DNA of 64,000 nucleotides from assembly GCF_019039255.1 (NCBI RefSeq), contig NZ_CP077062.1, forward strand, positions 2,976,001-3,040,000, given 5' to 3'. Within the stretch, counting starts at the first letter, position 1, and each line of letters begins with the position of its first letter. This stretch comes from Nocardioides panacis. GTDB taxonomy: Bacteria; Actinomycetota; Actinomycetes; Propionibacteriales; Nocardioidaceae. The translations under genes and the position numbers were made by a program. Of this stretch, positions 40,880-49,838 are shown piece after piece. A model generated the notes under the pieces. That model was not told the origin of the DNA. It worked only from the letters and a program-made list of their open reading frames with translations, and made no database searches.

Positions 40880-41866
40880 TCAGTGCCGGCGTACGGCGAC
40901 CGGCTCGACGATCCCGAACCCGCGCAGCGGGCGGGCCGGCAGCAGCCGCGAGTCGAACAGCCCCGGAGAGAGCCGGTCGGAGGTGGCCCGGTCGGTGATC
41001 ACCCGGTTGCGCCGGGCCACCCCGGTGAGCCGCGCGGCCATGTTCACCGGCGGGCCGAACACATCGCCGAGCTGCATGATCACCGAACCGGTGGCGAGCC
41101 CCAGCCGGACGTCGGGCAGCCGGCTGTCGTGCCCGATCACGTCGACGATGTTCAGCGCGATGTCCATCGCCCGGGTCGGGTCCTCGGAGACGAACAGCAC
41201 CGAGTCGCCCAGCGTCTTGATCACCCGGCCGCGCTGCTGGGCGACCACGTCGGCGCAGCGCGACTCGAAGATCTCGACCAGGTCGCCGATCCGGTCCTCG
41301 TCGAGCTCGTTGGACAGCGCGGTGAACCGGACCAGGTCGGCGAAGCCCACCGTGACCTCGGTGGTGTGCAGGTCGGAGTCGTTGGCGCCGAGCGCCTCGA
41401 CGCGGGCGACCGCGGCCGCGAGGTGCCGGCGCCACGAGTAGATCAGCAGCTGCTCGAACGGCACGCCGACCTCCTCGACGAGCCGCAGCGCGCTGCCCAC
41501 CCGGCTGCCGGTGGCCTGGTCGCCGGCCTCCAGCTGCTCGACCCGGGCCGAGAGGGTGGCCACCTCCCAGTCGGCGAGCCGCGCCATCGTCTGGCCGACC
41601 GCGCGGGTCAGGCGCACCGCGGTGTCGAAGTCGATCGCCCCGCGGTCCACGGCGCCGACCATGGTGCTCAGCGCCGCGCGGTCGCCGTCGGTGAACGCGG
41701 CCTGGTCGCCGGCGTCGGGGAAGCCCAGCGCCCGCCAGAGCCGGCGGGCCTCCTCCAAGGTCACGCCGGCCGCCTCGGCGACCTCCTCGCTGGTGAGCGA
41801 CGGGTTCTCGCCGAGGATCGCGCCCTCGAGCGCCTGGCGGGTGAAGCGGGGCTCAGGTTCCGTCAT
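40880..41866 (-). CDS. Class III adenylate/guanylate cyclase with N-terminal regulatory domain
   Basis: 328 residues. The N-terminal region (about 1-150) is helical and begins with an HTH-like segment [21 protein letters not shown] split over two helices, the kind of regulatory domain found in several actinobacterial cyclases. The catalytic domain starts near residue 165 with [11 protein letters not shown] (first metal Asp), then KTLGDSVLF (second metal Asp) and VNMAARL (transition-state Asn and Arg), so it looks active. No membrane segment is visible. ATG 41866 overlaps the end of the PH-domain gene by 14 nt. Product cAMP is most likely. Confidence 0.9.
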   Translation of the reverse strand: MTEPEPRFTRQALEGAILGENPSLTSEEVAEAAGVTLEEARRLWRALGFPDAGDQAAFTDGDRAALSTMVGAVDRGAIDFDTAVRLTRAVGQTMARLADWEVATLSARVEQLEAGDQATGSRVGSALRLVEEVGVPFEQLLIYSWRRHLAAAVARVEALGANDSDLHTTEVTVGFADLVRFTALSNELDEDRIGDLVEIFESRCADVVAQQRGRVIKTLGDSVLFVSEDPTRAMDIALNIVDVIGHDSRLPDVRLGLATGSVIMQLGDVFGPPVNMAARLTGVARRNRVITDRATSDRLSPGLFDSRLLPARPLRGFGIVEPVAVRRH

Positions 41867-42374
41867 CGAGGCGGCGTTCCCGTGCGTCGTCGGTGTGCCC
41901 GAAGAGCAGGTCGCTGATCGCGAGGTGCACCTGCTCGGCGTGCGGGATGTCGTGGAGCCGGACGCTCCCGCGCTCGCTGGCGTCGGAGACCACCAGGGTG
42001 CCGCAGCCGAGCATCCGGTCGACCAGCCCGTGCTCGTAGGCGACGTCGTTGATCCTGGCCAGCGGGATGTCGTGCCCGCGGCGGCTCAGGATGCCGGTCC
42101 GGGTGATCAGCCGCCGGTCGGTGACGGTGTAGGAGGTCGTCATCCAGCGCAGGAACGGCTGGACCACGAGCCGGAGCACGACGACCAGCGCCAGCATCCA
42201 GATCACCGCGAGCAGCAGCGGACGCGCGCGGCCGGACGGGAACGTCGAGACGAAGCCGGCGATCGCGGCGACCAGGATCAGCCAGAGGGCCGGCAGCAGC
42301 AGCGCCTTGACGTGGGTGCGGGTGGACACCACGACCTGCTCGCCGTCGTTGAGGAGCCGCTGGGAGATCACCAC
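41853..42374 (-). CDS. Bacterial PH-domain membrane protein (Rv3278c-like)
   Basis: About 173 residues with two adjacent transmembrane helices (roughly 25-45 and 52-72) followed by a bPH domain ([41 protein letters not shown]). The function is unknown; such proteins are widespread in actinobacteria and this one keeps the place it has in mycobacteria, beside birA and purK. Start is GTG 42374 or the adjacent GTG 42371; neither has a clear ribosome binding site. Confidence 0.85.
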   Translation of the reverse strand: MVISQRLLNDGEQVVVSTRTHVKALLLPALWLILVAAIAGFVSTFPSGRARPLLLAVIWMLALVVVLRLVVQPFLRWMTTSYTVTDRRLITRTGILSRRGHDIPLARINDVAYEHGLVDRMLGCGTLVVSDASERGSVRLHDIPHAEQVHLAISDLLFGHTDDARERRLDDGT

Positions 42375-42400
42375 CGGGGAATCATGACACGCAGCGCCCC

Positions 42401-43198
42401 TCAGACCGGGCGGACGTGCACGACGTCGCCGGCGCCCAGCGCGTGCACCCGGCTCCCGTCGTCGACCAGCAGCCGGCCGTCCTCGTCGACGTCGAGGGCC
42501 CGGCCGTGCAGCGGCGCCCCGCCGGGCAGGTCGACCCGGACGTCCCGGCCGATCGTCGAGCAGCTCCGGGTGTACGACGGGCGCAGGCCCTGTCCCGCGG
42601 CGCCGACCCAGCCGCCGTACAGGTCGGAGAAGGCGGTCAGCACCGCGACGAGCAGCGCCGAGCGGTCCACCGGCGGGGCGCCCGCGAGCTCCAGGGAGGT
42701 GGCCGTGGGCACCGGCAGCTCGTCCGGGGTCGAGGACACGTTGAGCCCGACGCCGACGACGGCCGCCGCCCCGTCCGGTGCCTCGACCCGCTCGACCAGG
42801 ATGCCGGCGACCTTGCGCTCCTCGACGAGCACGTCGTTGGGCCACTTGAGCACCGCGTCGAGCGGGCTGCTGCGACGTACCCCCTCGACGACGGCCAGCC
42901 CGGTCAGCAGCGGCAGCCACGGCCAGCGCGCGACCGGCACCGCCTCGGGCCGGACCAGGAGGGAGAACGTCAGGGCGGCGCGCGGCGGGGTGACCCACAC
43001 CCGGTCCAGGCGGCCCCGCCCGGCGGTCTGGTGCTCGGTCACGACGACCAGTCCGGGCGCCTCGCCGGCGCGCGCCCGCAGGGCCACGTCGGCGTTCGTC
43101 GACGGGGACTCCGGCACCACCTCGACGCGCCAGCCGGGGGCGACCAGGGCGGCCGGGTCGAGCGGTGGGCGGCTGGGAGGGGGGATCGACACAGGCAC
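42401..43198 (-). CDS. birA: Biotin--[acetyl-CoA-carboxylase] ligase
   Basis: 265-residue cytosolic enzyme that makes biotinyl-AMP and attaches biotin to the lysine of biotin carrier domains; the targets in this window are the AccA3-type protein (EAMKMEQ) and pyruvate carboxylase. Marks are TAGRGRLDR (biotinyl-AMP loop), [16 protein letters not shown] and GVGLNV. No N-terminal winged helix is present, so it is a group I ligase and not a repressor. GTG 43198 is close to the divergent accD start (13-nt gap). Confidence 0.95.
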   Translation of the reverse strand: MPVSIPPPSRPPLDPAALVAPGWRVEVVPESPSTNADVALRARAGEAPGLVVVTEHQTAGRGRLDRVWVTPPRAALTFSLLVRPEAVPVARWPWLPLLTGLAVVEGVRRSSPLDAVLKWPNDVLVEERKVAGILVERVEAPDGAAAVVGVGLNVSSTPDELPVPTATSLELAGAPPVDRSALLVAVLTAFSDLYGGWVGAAGQGLRPSYTRSCSTIGRDVRVDLPGGAPLHGRALDVDEDGRLLVDDGSRVHALGAGDVVHVRPV

Positions 43199-43211
43199 TA
43201 GATTGCACCCC
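43199..43211 (+). promoter_or_regulatory. Candidate -10 box for leaderless accD mRNA
   Basis: TAGATT at 43199-43204, 7 nt before GTG 43212. It lies directly next to the birA start codon, so accD and birA promoters must overlap. Confidence 0.5.
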
Positions 43212-44859
43212 GTGAGCCAAGGATCAGCGAAGCCCGCCCAGGAGATGCCGTCCGACGACCAGCCGGGTCAGGGCACCGAGGTGCCCGAGGGCATCGACAT
43301 CCACACCACCGCCGGCAAGGTCGCCGACCTCGACCGGCGGCTGCACGAGGCCGTGCACGCGGGCTCCGAGCGGGCCATCGAGAAGCAGCACGCCAAGGGC
43401 AAGAAGACAGCCCGCGAACGGGTCCTCGAGCTGCTCGACGAGGACTCCTTCGTGGAGCTCGACGAGCTGGCCCGGCACCGCTCGACGGCGTTCGGCCTGG
43501 AGAAGAACCGGCCCTACGGCGACGGCGTGGTCACCGGCTACGGCACCATCGACGGCCGCCAGGTGTGCGTGTTCGCCCAGGACTTCACGGTGTTCGGCGG
43601 CTCGCTGGGACAGGTCTTCGGCGAGAAGATCGTCAAGGTCATGGACCTCGCCATGAAGACCGGGTGCCCGATCATCGGCATCAACGACTCCGGCGGCGCG
43701 CGCATCCAGGAGGGTGTGGTCTCGCTCGGCCTGTACGGCGAGATCTTCCGGCGCAACGTGCACGCGTCCGGCGTGATCCCGCAGATCTCCTTGATCATGG
43801 GCCCCTGCGCCGGTGGCGCGGTGTACTCCCCCGCCGTCACCGACTTCACCGTGATGGTCGACCAGACCTCGCACATGTTCATCACCGGACCCGACGTGAT
43901 CAAGACCGTCACCGGCGAGGACGTCTCGATGGAGGACCTGGGCGGCGCCCGGTCGCACAACACCAAGTCCGGCAACGCGCACTACATGGGCTCCGACGAG
44001 TCCGACGCGATCGACTACGTCAAGGCGCTCATCGGCTTCCTCCCGCAGAACAACCTCGACGAGCCGTTGACCTACGACGAGGTGGCCGACCTGGAGATCG
44101 GCGAGGAGGACCGGGCGCTGGACACGCTGATCCCGGACTCGCCCAACCAGCCCTACGACATGCACACGGTGATCGAGTCGGTCGTCGACGACGGCGAGTT
44201 CCTCGAGGTCCAGCCGCTGTTCGCGCCGAACCTGCTGATCGGCTTCGGCCGGGTCGAGGGCCGGCCCGTCGGCGTGGTGGCCAACCAGCCGATGCAGTTC
44301 GCCGGCACCCTCGACATCGACGCCTCCGAGAAGGCCGCCCGCTTCGTGCGCACCTGCGACGCGTTCAACGTGCCGGTGCTGACCTTCGTCGACGTACCCG
44401 GCTTCCTGCCCGGCACCGACCAGGAGTGGAACGGCATCATCCGCCGCGGCGCGAAGCTGATCTACGCCTACGCCGAGGCGACCGTGCCGCTGATCACCGT
44501 GATCACCCGCAAGGCCTACGGCGGCGCGTACGACGTGATGGGCTCCAAGCACCTCGGCGCCGACATGAACCTCGCCTGGCCGACCGCGCAGATCGCCGTG
44601 ATGGGCGCGCAGGGCGCGGTCAACATCCTGTACCGCTCCGAGCTCGCGGACGCCGACGACGCCGACGCCAAGCGCGCCGAGCTGGTGCAGGAGTACGAGG
44701 ACCACCTGGCCAACCCCTACCTCGCCGCCGAGCGGGGCTACATCGACGCGGTCATCCAGCCGCACGAGACCCGCGGCGAGATCGTCCGGGCCCTGCGGCT
44801 GCTGCGCTCCAAGCGCGAGACCCTGCCGCCCAAGAAGCACGGGAACATCCCCCCTGTGA
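43212..44859 (+). CDS. accD5: Acyl-CoA carboxylase beta subunit (AccD5/PccB type; stop obscured by a frameshift)
   Basis: About 548 residues. This carboxyltransferase moves CO2 from biotin on AccA3 to propionyl- or acetyl-CoA, giving methylmalonyl- or malonyl-CoA. Family marks include [40 protein letters not shown] and [14 protein letters not shown]. The family C-terminus KHGNIPL followed by TGA (44857-44859) is restored if the six-C run 44849-44854 is really five. In the raw reading the frame runs on through five PVTG repeats into accE, an apparent beta-epsilon fusion. GTG 43212 is the start; leaderless-type promoter. Confidence 0.93.
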
Positions 44860-44912
44860 CCGGCCCTGTGACCGGCCCTGTGACCGGCCCTGTGACCGGC
44901 CCTGTGACCGGC
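44853..44912 (+). repeat. Five 12-bp tandem repeats across the accD stop/accE start
   Basis: Five exact copies of CCTGTGACCGGC. Each unit contains GTG and TGA overlapping as GTGA, so the stop of accD and a possible accE start are repeated every 12 nt. In the accE frame each unit encodes Val-Thr-Gly-Pro. Confidence 0.95.
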
Positions 44913-45152
44913 CCGGACGCCGACCCGGCGACTCTGGCGGCGGAACCGCAGCGCCCGCTGCTGCGCGTGGTCAAGGGCGACCCGAGCGACGAGGAGCTGG
45001 CCGCCCTGGTCGCGGTCGTCTCCGCCGTGGCGGCCGCGCAGGTCACGACCGCGGCGAAGCCGGTCTCCCCGTGGTCGGCCCCCGCCCGCGGCCACCGCAC
45101 CCCCCTCGCGGCCGGCCGCGGCGGCTGGCGCGCCAGCTCCCTCCCCCGCTGA
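44856..45152 (+). CDS. accE: Acyl-CoA carboxylase epsilon subunit
   Basis: Up to 98 residues. AccE subunits are small, poorly conserved and bridge AccA3 and AccD5 in actinobacterial carboxylases. The recognisable core is [20 protein letters not shown] followed by an Ala/Val helix, the family hallmark; the tail is basic and Pro/Arg-rich. There are five in-frame GTG candidates (44856, 44868, 44880, 44892, 44904) within the 12-bp repeats; the first overlaps the restored accD stop as GTGA. Part of a 16-bp palindrome-family repeat (44922-44937) lies inside its coding sequence. Confidence 0.85.
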   Translation: MTGPVTGPVTGPVTGPVTGPDADPATLAAEPQRPLLRVVKGDPSDEELAALVAVVSAVAAAQVTTAAKPVSPWSAPARGHRTPLAAGRGGWRASSLPR

Positions 45153-45260
45153 CCCGGCGACTCTGGTTGCCCGAAAGCCGCCGACCCGGCGACTCTGGTT
45201 GCTGACAGGCAACCAGAGGCGCCGGGTCGGGGGCGGTCCGGCCGCCAGAGGCGCCGGGTC
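44922..45260. repeat. Dispersed copies of a GACCCGGCGACTCTGG palindromic element
   Basis: Three direct copies (about 44922, 45151 and 45183) and two inverted copies (45209-45228 and 45245-45260, reading CCAGAGGCGCCGGGTC). The first copy is inside accE; the others fill the accE-MFS gap. This is a small repetitive family of REP type; whether it recurs elsewhere in the genome is not known from this window. Confidence 0.75.
45183..45228. terminator. Strong hairpin between convergent accE and MFS genes
   Basis: Arms of 20 bp (GACCCGGCGACTCTGGTTGC and its near-perfect complement, one mismatch) enclose TGACAG. The position between two convergent genes suits a bidirectional transcription terminator. 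Confidence 0.7.
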
Positions 45261-46704
45261 AGGGGGTGCGGGGACGGCCGGGGGCGAAGAGGGCGGCCAC
45301 CACCGCCACCCCGACGGCGGCCGCGCCGACGAGCAGGGCCGGGCCGATCGCACCGGTGTACCCGGTCGGCGTGAGCTCGCCGCCGTTGCCGAGGAACACC
45401 GCGGTCAGCCCGGCGACGCCGAGGGCCACGCCGAACTCCCGGATCGTGGAGTTCGCCGAGCTCGCGGTCCCGAAGTCGTCGTCGGACATCCCGTCGAGGA
45501 CCGCGGTGGCGCTCGGCGCGAAGGTCAGCCCCATGCCCACGCCGGCCATCACCAGGCCCGGCACGAACGAGGCGTACGTCGATCCCGCCTCGGTCACCAC
45601 GGCGAGCCACACCAGCGCACCGGCCTGCAGGACCAGCCCGCTCACCAGCAGCACCCGCAGCCCGGTCCGCGAGGCCAGCATCCCGGCGACCGGCGCGACC
45701 AGCATCGGCGCCGCGGTCCACGGCAGGGTCCGCAGGCCGGCCTCCAGCGGGCTGTAGCCCATCACGATCTGCAGGTTCTGGGCCAGCAGGAACACCGCGC
45801 CGAACATCCCGATGGTGAAGCTGAGCCCGATCACGTTCGCCACCGAGAACCCGCGGGACGCGAACAGCCGCAGCGGCAGCACCGCGAAGTCGCGCCGGGA
45901 GGTGGACCGGGCGTGCGCGACGTACCCCGGCACCAGCAGCGCCGCCCCGACCAGCGGCACCAGCACCCGCACCGAGCCCCAGCCGTCGTCGTTGCCGTGC
46001 ACGATCCCCCAGATGCCGAGGAACACCGCGCCGCCGAGCACCAGGGTGCCGCGCACGTCGAGCCGCTGGCGACGGCCGAACGACTCGGGCACCGCGAACC
46101 GCAGCAGCGGGGCGGCGACCAGGGCCACCGGGACGTTCAGCCAGAAGATCGCCTGCCAGCTGACCCCCTCGACGACGGCGCCGCCGATCACCGGGCCGAG
46201 CGCGACGCCGAGCCCGGACACGCCGCCCCAGATGCCGATCGCCACCGGCCGCATCGCGACCGGGACCGCTGCGGCGAGCAGGGTCAGGGACAGCGGCATC
46301 ACCGCGGCGGCCCCGAGGCCCTGCACGGCGCGGGCGGCGATCAGCGCCCCGGAGGACAGGCTGAGCGCGGAGGCGATCGAGGCCAGCGTGAACAGGGTGA
46401 GCCCGCCGAGCATCATCCGGCGCCGTCCCCAGCGGTCGCCGAGGGTGGCCATCGGCAGCATGAACGTGGCGAAGCTCAGCGTGTAGGCGTTCACGAACCA
46501 CGCGAGGTCGTCCACCGACGCCGCGAGGTCGGTGCGGATCACCGGCAGCGCGCTGGTCATCACCAGGTTGTCCAGGGTGGCCATGAACATCGGCAGCGAG
46601 GTGGCGACGACGGCGAGCCAGACCGGCACCGTCCTGGCGCCGCGGGTCCGTCGGACCGGCTGCGGGTCGCGGGCGACCGGGGCCGGGGTGGTGAGAGAGG
46701 CCAT
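45259..46704 (-). CDS. MFS drug/metabolite exporter (DHA2/EmrB-QacA type, 14 helices)
   Basis: 481-residue inner-membrane proton antiporter. Marks are the N-terminal FMATLDNLVMTSALPVI (motif D1), LGDRWGRRRMM (motif A), and the motif-C region GVSGLGVALGPVIGG. About 14 hydrophobic segments are visible. The substrate is unknown. ATG 46704 has GGAG 5 nt upstream. It diverges from a TetR regulator across a 12-bp-arm inverted repeat, which implies induction by a ligand of that repressor. Confidence 0.93.
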   Translation of the reverse strand: MASLTTPAPVARDPQPVRRTRGARTVPVWLAVVATSLPMFMATLDNLVMTSALPVIRTDLAASVDDLAWFVNAYTLSFATFMLPMATLGDRWGRRRMMLGGLTLFTLASIASALSLSSGALIAARAVQGLGAAAVMPLSLTLLAAAVPVAMRPVAIGIWGGVSGLGVALGPVIGGAVVEGVSWQAIFWLNVPVALVAAPLLRFAVPESFGRRQRLDVRGTLVLGGAVFLGIWGIVHGNDDGWGSVRVLVPLVGAALLVPGYVAHARSTSRRDFAVLPLRLFASRGFSVANVIGLSFTIGMFGAVFLLAQNLQIVMGYSPLEAGLRTLPWTAAPMLVAPVAGMLASRTGLRVLLVSGLVLQAGALVWLAVVTEAGSTYASFVPGLVMAGVGMGLTFAPSATAVLDGMSDDDFGTASSANSTIREFGVALGVAGLTAVFLGNGGELTPTGYTGAIGPALLVGAAAVGVAVVAALFAPGRPRTP

Positions 46705-46727
46705 CACGTCTCCAAGAAGGCATTGGA

Positions 46728-46758
46728 TGATTACTTAGATCGGCACTCTAAGTAATCA
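46728..46758. promoter_or_regulatory. TetR operator (inverted repeat) between MFS and tetR
   Basis: Perfect 12-bp arms TGATTACTTAGA and TCTAAGTAATCA with a 7-nt centre, in an AT-rich island in otherwise GC-rich DNA. It overlaps both divergent promoters and is the likely site of the TetR-family repressor. Confidence 0.85.
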
Positions 46759-46763
46759 ACTGA

Positions 46764-46776
46764 TAACCTGTCAACC
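46764..46776 (+). promoter_or_regulatory. Candidate extended -10 box for leaderless tetR mRNA
   Basis: TAACCT at 46764-46769 within TGATAACCT (extended -10 form), 7 nt before ATG 46777. Confidence 0.5.
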
Positions 46777-47424
46777 ATGTCTGCCCCGAAGACCCCGGTC
46801 CCCCGCATGAACGCCGACGAGCGACGCACCCAGGTGCTCGCCGCCGCGACCCGGGCCTTCGCGCGCACCGGGTACGCCGGCACCAGCACCGACGTGGTCG
46901 CGCGCGAGGCCGGCGTCTCCCAGCCGTACGTCGTGCGGATGTTCGGCACCAAGCACGCGCTGTTCCTCGAGGTCTTCGAGCGGGCCACCCGGCGGATCCA
47001 GGACGCGTTCGAGGCGGTCCTCGACGAGCAGCCGTTCGACCCCGAGGACGAGGACGACTGGGGCCGGCTCGGGACCGCCTACACCGACCTGCTCGTCGAC
47101 CGGGACTTCCTGCTGGTGATGATGCACGGCTTCGCCGCCGGCGACGACGACGCGATCGGGGCGCGGGCGCGGGCCTGCATGGGCGACATCTACGACGTGA
47201 TCCTCCGGACCGGCTGCACCCCCGAGCGGGCGACCGCCTTCGTGGCGCACGGGATGCTGCTCAACGTGATGCTCGCGATGCGCGCACCCGAGCACGTCGA
47301 CGAGTCCGGGGCGCTCGCCGACATGACCGCCTGCGCCTTCGGCAGCGAGGGCCTCGACGTGGTCGCGGGCACCGCGGATCAGGCCGGGAAACCCCCGGGA
47401 CCGGTGGGGGGGACCCGGGTCTAG
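46777..47424 (+). CDS. TetR/AcrR family transcriptional repressor
   Basis: 215 residues with an N-terminal helix-turn-helix (RRTQVLAAATRAFARTGY, then TSTDVVAREAGVSQPYVVRMF; about residues 16-60) and a helical C-terminal ligand-binding domain. Divergent from the MFS exporter with a perfect operator between them, so it most likely represses the exporter and itself. The C-terminal tail is Gly/Pro-rich. Its last codons overlap the -10 box of the DUF885 gene. Confidence 0.92.
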   Translation: MSAPKTPVPRMNADERRTQVLAAATRAFARTGYAGTSTDVVAREAGVSQPYVVRMFGTKHALFLEVFERATRRIQDAFEAVLDEQPFDPEDEDDWGRLGTAYTDLLVDRDFLLVMMHGFAAGDDDAIGARARACMGDIYDVILRTGCTPERATAFVAHGMLLNVMLAMRAPEHVDESGALADMTACAFGSEGLDVVAGTADQAGKPPGPVGGTRV

Positions 47425-47433
47425 GGTGCTCGC
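47422..47433 (+). promoter_or_regulatory. Candidate -10 box for leaderless DUF885 mRNA
   Basis: TAGGGT at 47422-47427 overlaps the tetR stop codon TAG and is 6 nt before GTG 47434. Confidence 0.45.
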
Positions 47434-49126
47434 GTGACCCACGACCCCGCACCCTCCCGTCCCGTCGACGCCCTCGCCGAGCGGTACGTCGACGAGTACG
47501 CCGCCCTCGACCCGATCGCCGCCACCTTCATCGGTCTGCCGGGCCACGAGGACGTGCTCACCGACCTCTCCCCCGACGGGTACGCCGCCCGCGCCGACCT
47601 GACCCGCCGGGCCCTGGCCGACGCCACCGCGGCGACGCCGAGCGACGAGCGCGAGCAGGTCGCCAAGGACGCGTTCCTCGAGCGGCTCGGCCTCGAGGTG
47701 GAGATGGTCGACGCCCACGTCCCGCAGTCCGAGGTGTCGGTGATCGTCAGCGGCCTGCACGAGGTCCGCTCGGTGTTCGACCTGATGAGCACCGAGGGCG
47801 AGGAGGCCTGGAGGAACATCGACGCCCGGCTCGCGGCCGTCCCGGCCGCCCTCGAGGGCTACCGGGAGACGCTGTCGCAGGCCGCCGACCAGGGCCACGT
47901 CTCGGCGCGCCGGCAGCTCGGCGCGGTCGCCGAGCAGGTGCGCAGCTGGACCGGGCAGGACGGGGGCGACGACTTCTTCCTCGGGCTCGCCGCCCGCAGC
48001 GACGTGGACGGTCTTCGCGGCGAGCTCGACCGGCACGCCCGCCGGGCCAGCGAGGCGTTCGCCGACTTCGGCCGCTGGCTGGGGGCGGACCTCGCCCCGC
48101 GGGGCCGCGAGCGCGACGCCGTCGGCCGCGAGCGCTACGCCCTCGGCTCGCGCTACTTCCTCGGCGCCACCGTGGACCTCGAGGAGACCTACGCCTGGGG
48201 CTTCGAGGAGCTCAAGCGCATCGAGGACGACATGGCCCGGGTGGCCGGCGAGATCGTCCCCGGCGGGTCGGTCGACGACGCGGTCGCCGCCCTGGAGGCC
48301 GACCCGGCCCGGCAGATCGCCGGCAAGGAGAACTTCCGGGAGTGGATGCAGGACCTCGCCACCCGCACCCTCGAGGACATGGCCGACACGCACTTCGACA
48401 TCCCCGGGCCGGTCCGCCGCATCGAGTGCTGCATCGCGCCGACCACGGACGGCGGCATCTACTACACCGGACCCAGCGAGGACTTCTCCCGCCCCGGCCG
48501 CATGTGGTGGGCGGTCCCGGACGGCGTCGAGAGCTTCTCCACCTGGCGCGAGGTCACCACGGTGTTCCACGAGGGCGTCCCCGGCCACCACCTGCAGGTC
48601 GCCCAGACGGCCTACCGCAAGGAGAAGCTGAACCGCTGGCAGCGGTTGATGTGCTGGGTCTCTGGCCACGGCGAGGGCTGGGCGCTGTACGCCGAGCGGC
48701 TGATGGACGAGCTCGGCTACCTCGCCGACCCGGGCGACAAGCTCGGCATGCTCGACGGCCAGGGCTTCCGGGCCGCCCGGGTCGTGGTCGACATCGGCAT
48801 GCACCTGGAGAAGGAGATCCCCCCGGGACAACCCGTTCGGCTTCCACCCCGGCGAGACCTGGACCCCCGAGCTCGGCCTGGAGTTCATGCGCCAGCACTG
48901 CCGGATGGAGGACGCCTTCCTCACCTTCGAGGTGAACCGCTACCTCGGCTGGCCGGGCCAGGCCCCGTCGTACAAGGTGGGCGAGCGGATCTGGCTGCAG
49001 GCCCGCGAGGACGCCAAGGCCCGGCTCGGCAGCTCCTTCGACCTCACGTCGTTCCACCGCTCGGCGCTCGACCTCGGCTCGCTCGGCCTCGACCCCCTGC
49101 AGGCCGCGCTCGCCCGCATCTCGTGA
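47434..49126 (+). CDS. DUF885 family predicted metallopeptidase (frameshifted)
   Basis: About 563 residues when corrected. The family's zinc-site motif is VFHEGVPGHHLQVA (near residue 380), with a second conserved stretch SGHGEGWALYAERLM; these resemble thermolysin-like His/Glu ligands, but the activity is not proven. No signal peptide is seen. The frame breaks at the six-C run 48819-48824; with one C removed it continues EIPRDNPFGFHPGETWTPE to the stop. GTG 47434 is the start. The stop overlaps the maf start as GTGA. Confidence 0.88.
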
Positions 49127-49770
49127 CCCGCCTGGTCCTGGCGAGCGCCTCCCCGGCCCGGCTCGCGACGCTGCGCTCGGCCGGCCTCCACCCCGAGGTG
49201 CTGGTCTCCGGGGTGGACGAGTCGGTGGTGACCACCCCCGACCCGGCCGCGCTGGCGTCCGAGCTGGCCTCGCTCAAGGCCCGGGCCGTCGCGGCCCGGG
49301 TCCCGGACGCGGTCGTGGTCGGCTGCGACTCGGTGCTCGCGCTGGACGGGTCGGTGCACGGCAAGCCAGCCGACGCCGACGAGGCCCGGAGCCGGTGGCG
49401 CGCGATGCGCGGCCGCTCCGGGGTGCTGCACACCGGCCACTGCGTGATCGCCCCCGGCGGGCGCGAGCTGGTCCGCGGCGCCGCCACCACGGTGCACTTC
49501 GCGGACGTCGCCGACGACGAGATCGAGGCGTACGTCGCGACCGGCGAGCCGCTCCAGGTCGCCGGCGCGTTCACCGTCGACGGGCTCGGCGGCGCGTTCG
49601 TCACCGGCATCGAGGGCGACCACCACAACGTGGTCGGGATCAGCCTCCCGGTGCTGCGCACGATGCTCGCCGAGGTCGGCGTGCCCTGGGTGTCGCTGTG
49701 GCGGACCGACCGGTCGCGGGACCCGTCGACGGCGCCCGGAGAGGGCTCCGCGACGGGACACGTGGGGTAA
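49123..49770 (+). CDS. maf: Maf-family nucleoside triphosphate pyrophosphatase
   Basis: 215-residue house-cleaning enzyme that hydrolyses non-canonical nucleotides such as dTTP/UTP analogues to monophosphates. Marks are LVLASASPARLATLRSAGL at the N-terminus, VVVGCDSVLALDG, GKPADADEARS and VAGAFTVDGLGG. It keeps the position it has after accD/accE in mycobacteria, although here an MFS-tetR-DUF885 block lies between. GTG 49123 overlaps the DUF885 stop. Confidence 0.94.
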   Translation: MTRLVLASASPARLATLRSAGLHPEVLVSGVDESVVTTPDPAALASELASLKARAVAARVPDAVVVGCDSVLALDGSVHGKPADADEARSRWRAMRGRSGVLHTGHCVIAPGGRELVRGAATTVHFADVADDEIEAYVATGEPLQVAGAFTVDGLGGAFVTGIEGDHHNVVGISLPVLRTMLAEVGVPWVSLWRTDRSRDPSTAPGEGSATGHVG

Positions 49771-49786
49771 ACTCCTGCGCGGTCAG

Positions 49787-49822
49787 GGGGCGTCACGCCC
49801 CAAGCCTCGTTCTCGGCGAGGC
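49787..49822 (+). promoter_or_regulatory. Two consecutive hairpins upstream of the GT2-DUF2304 pair
   Basis: Hairpin one is GGGGCG-TCA-CGCCCC (49787-49801); hairpin two is GCCTCG-N7-CGAGGC (49804-49822). They end 17 nt before the ATG and just before GGAGGGG. They could end the upstream transcript or attenuate the downstream one. Confidence 0.45.
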
Positions 49823-49838
49823 CCTTGGAGGGGAATTC

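Noticed and set aside
44853-44912. Possible CRISPR or minisatellite array at accD/accE
   Set aside because: Five contiguous 12-bp units without spacers; explained as duplication of the stop/start junction.
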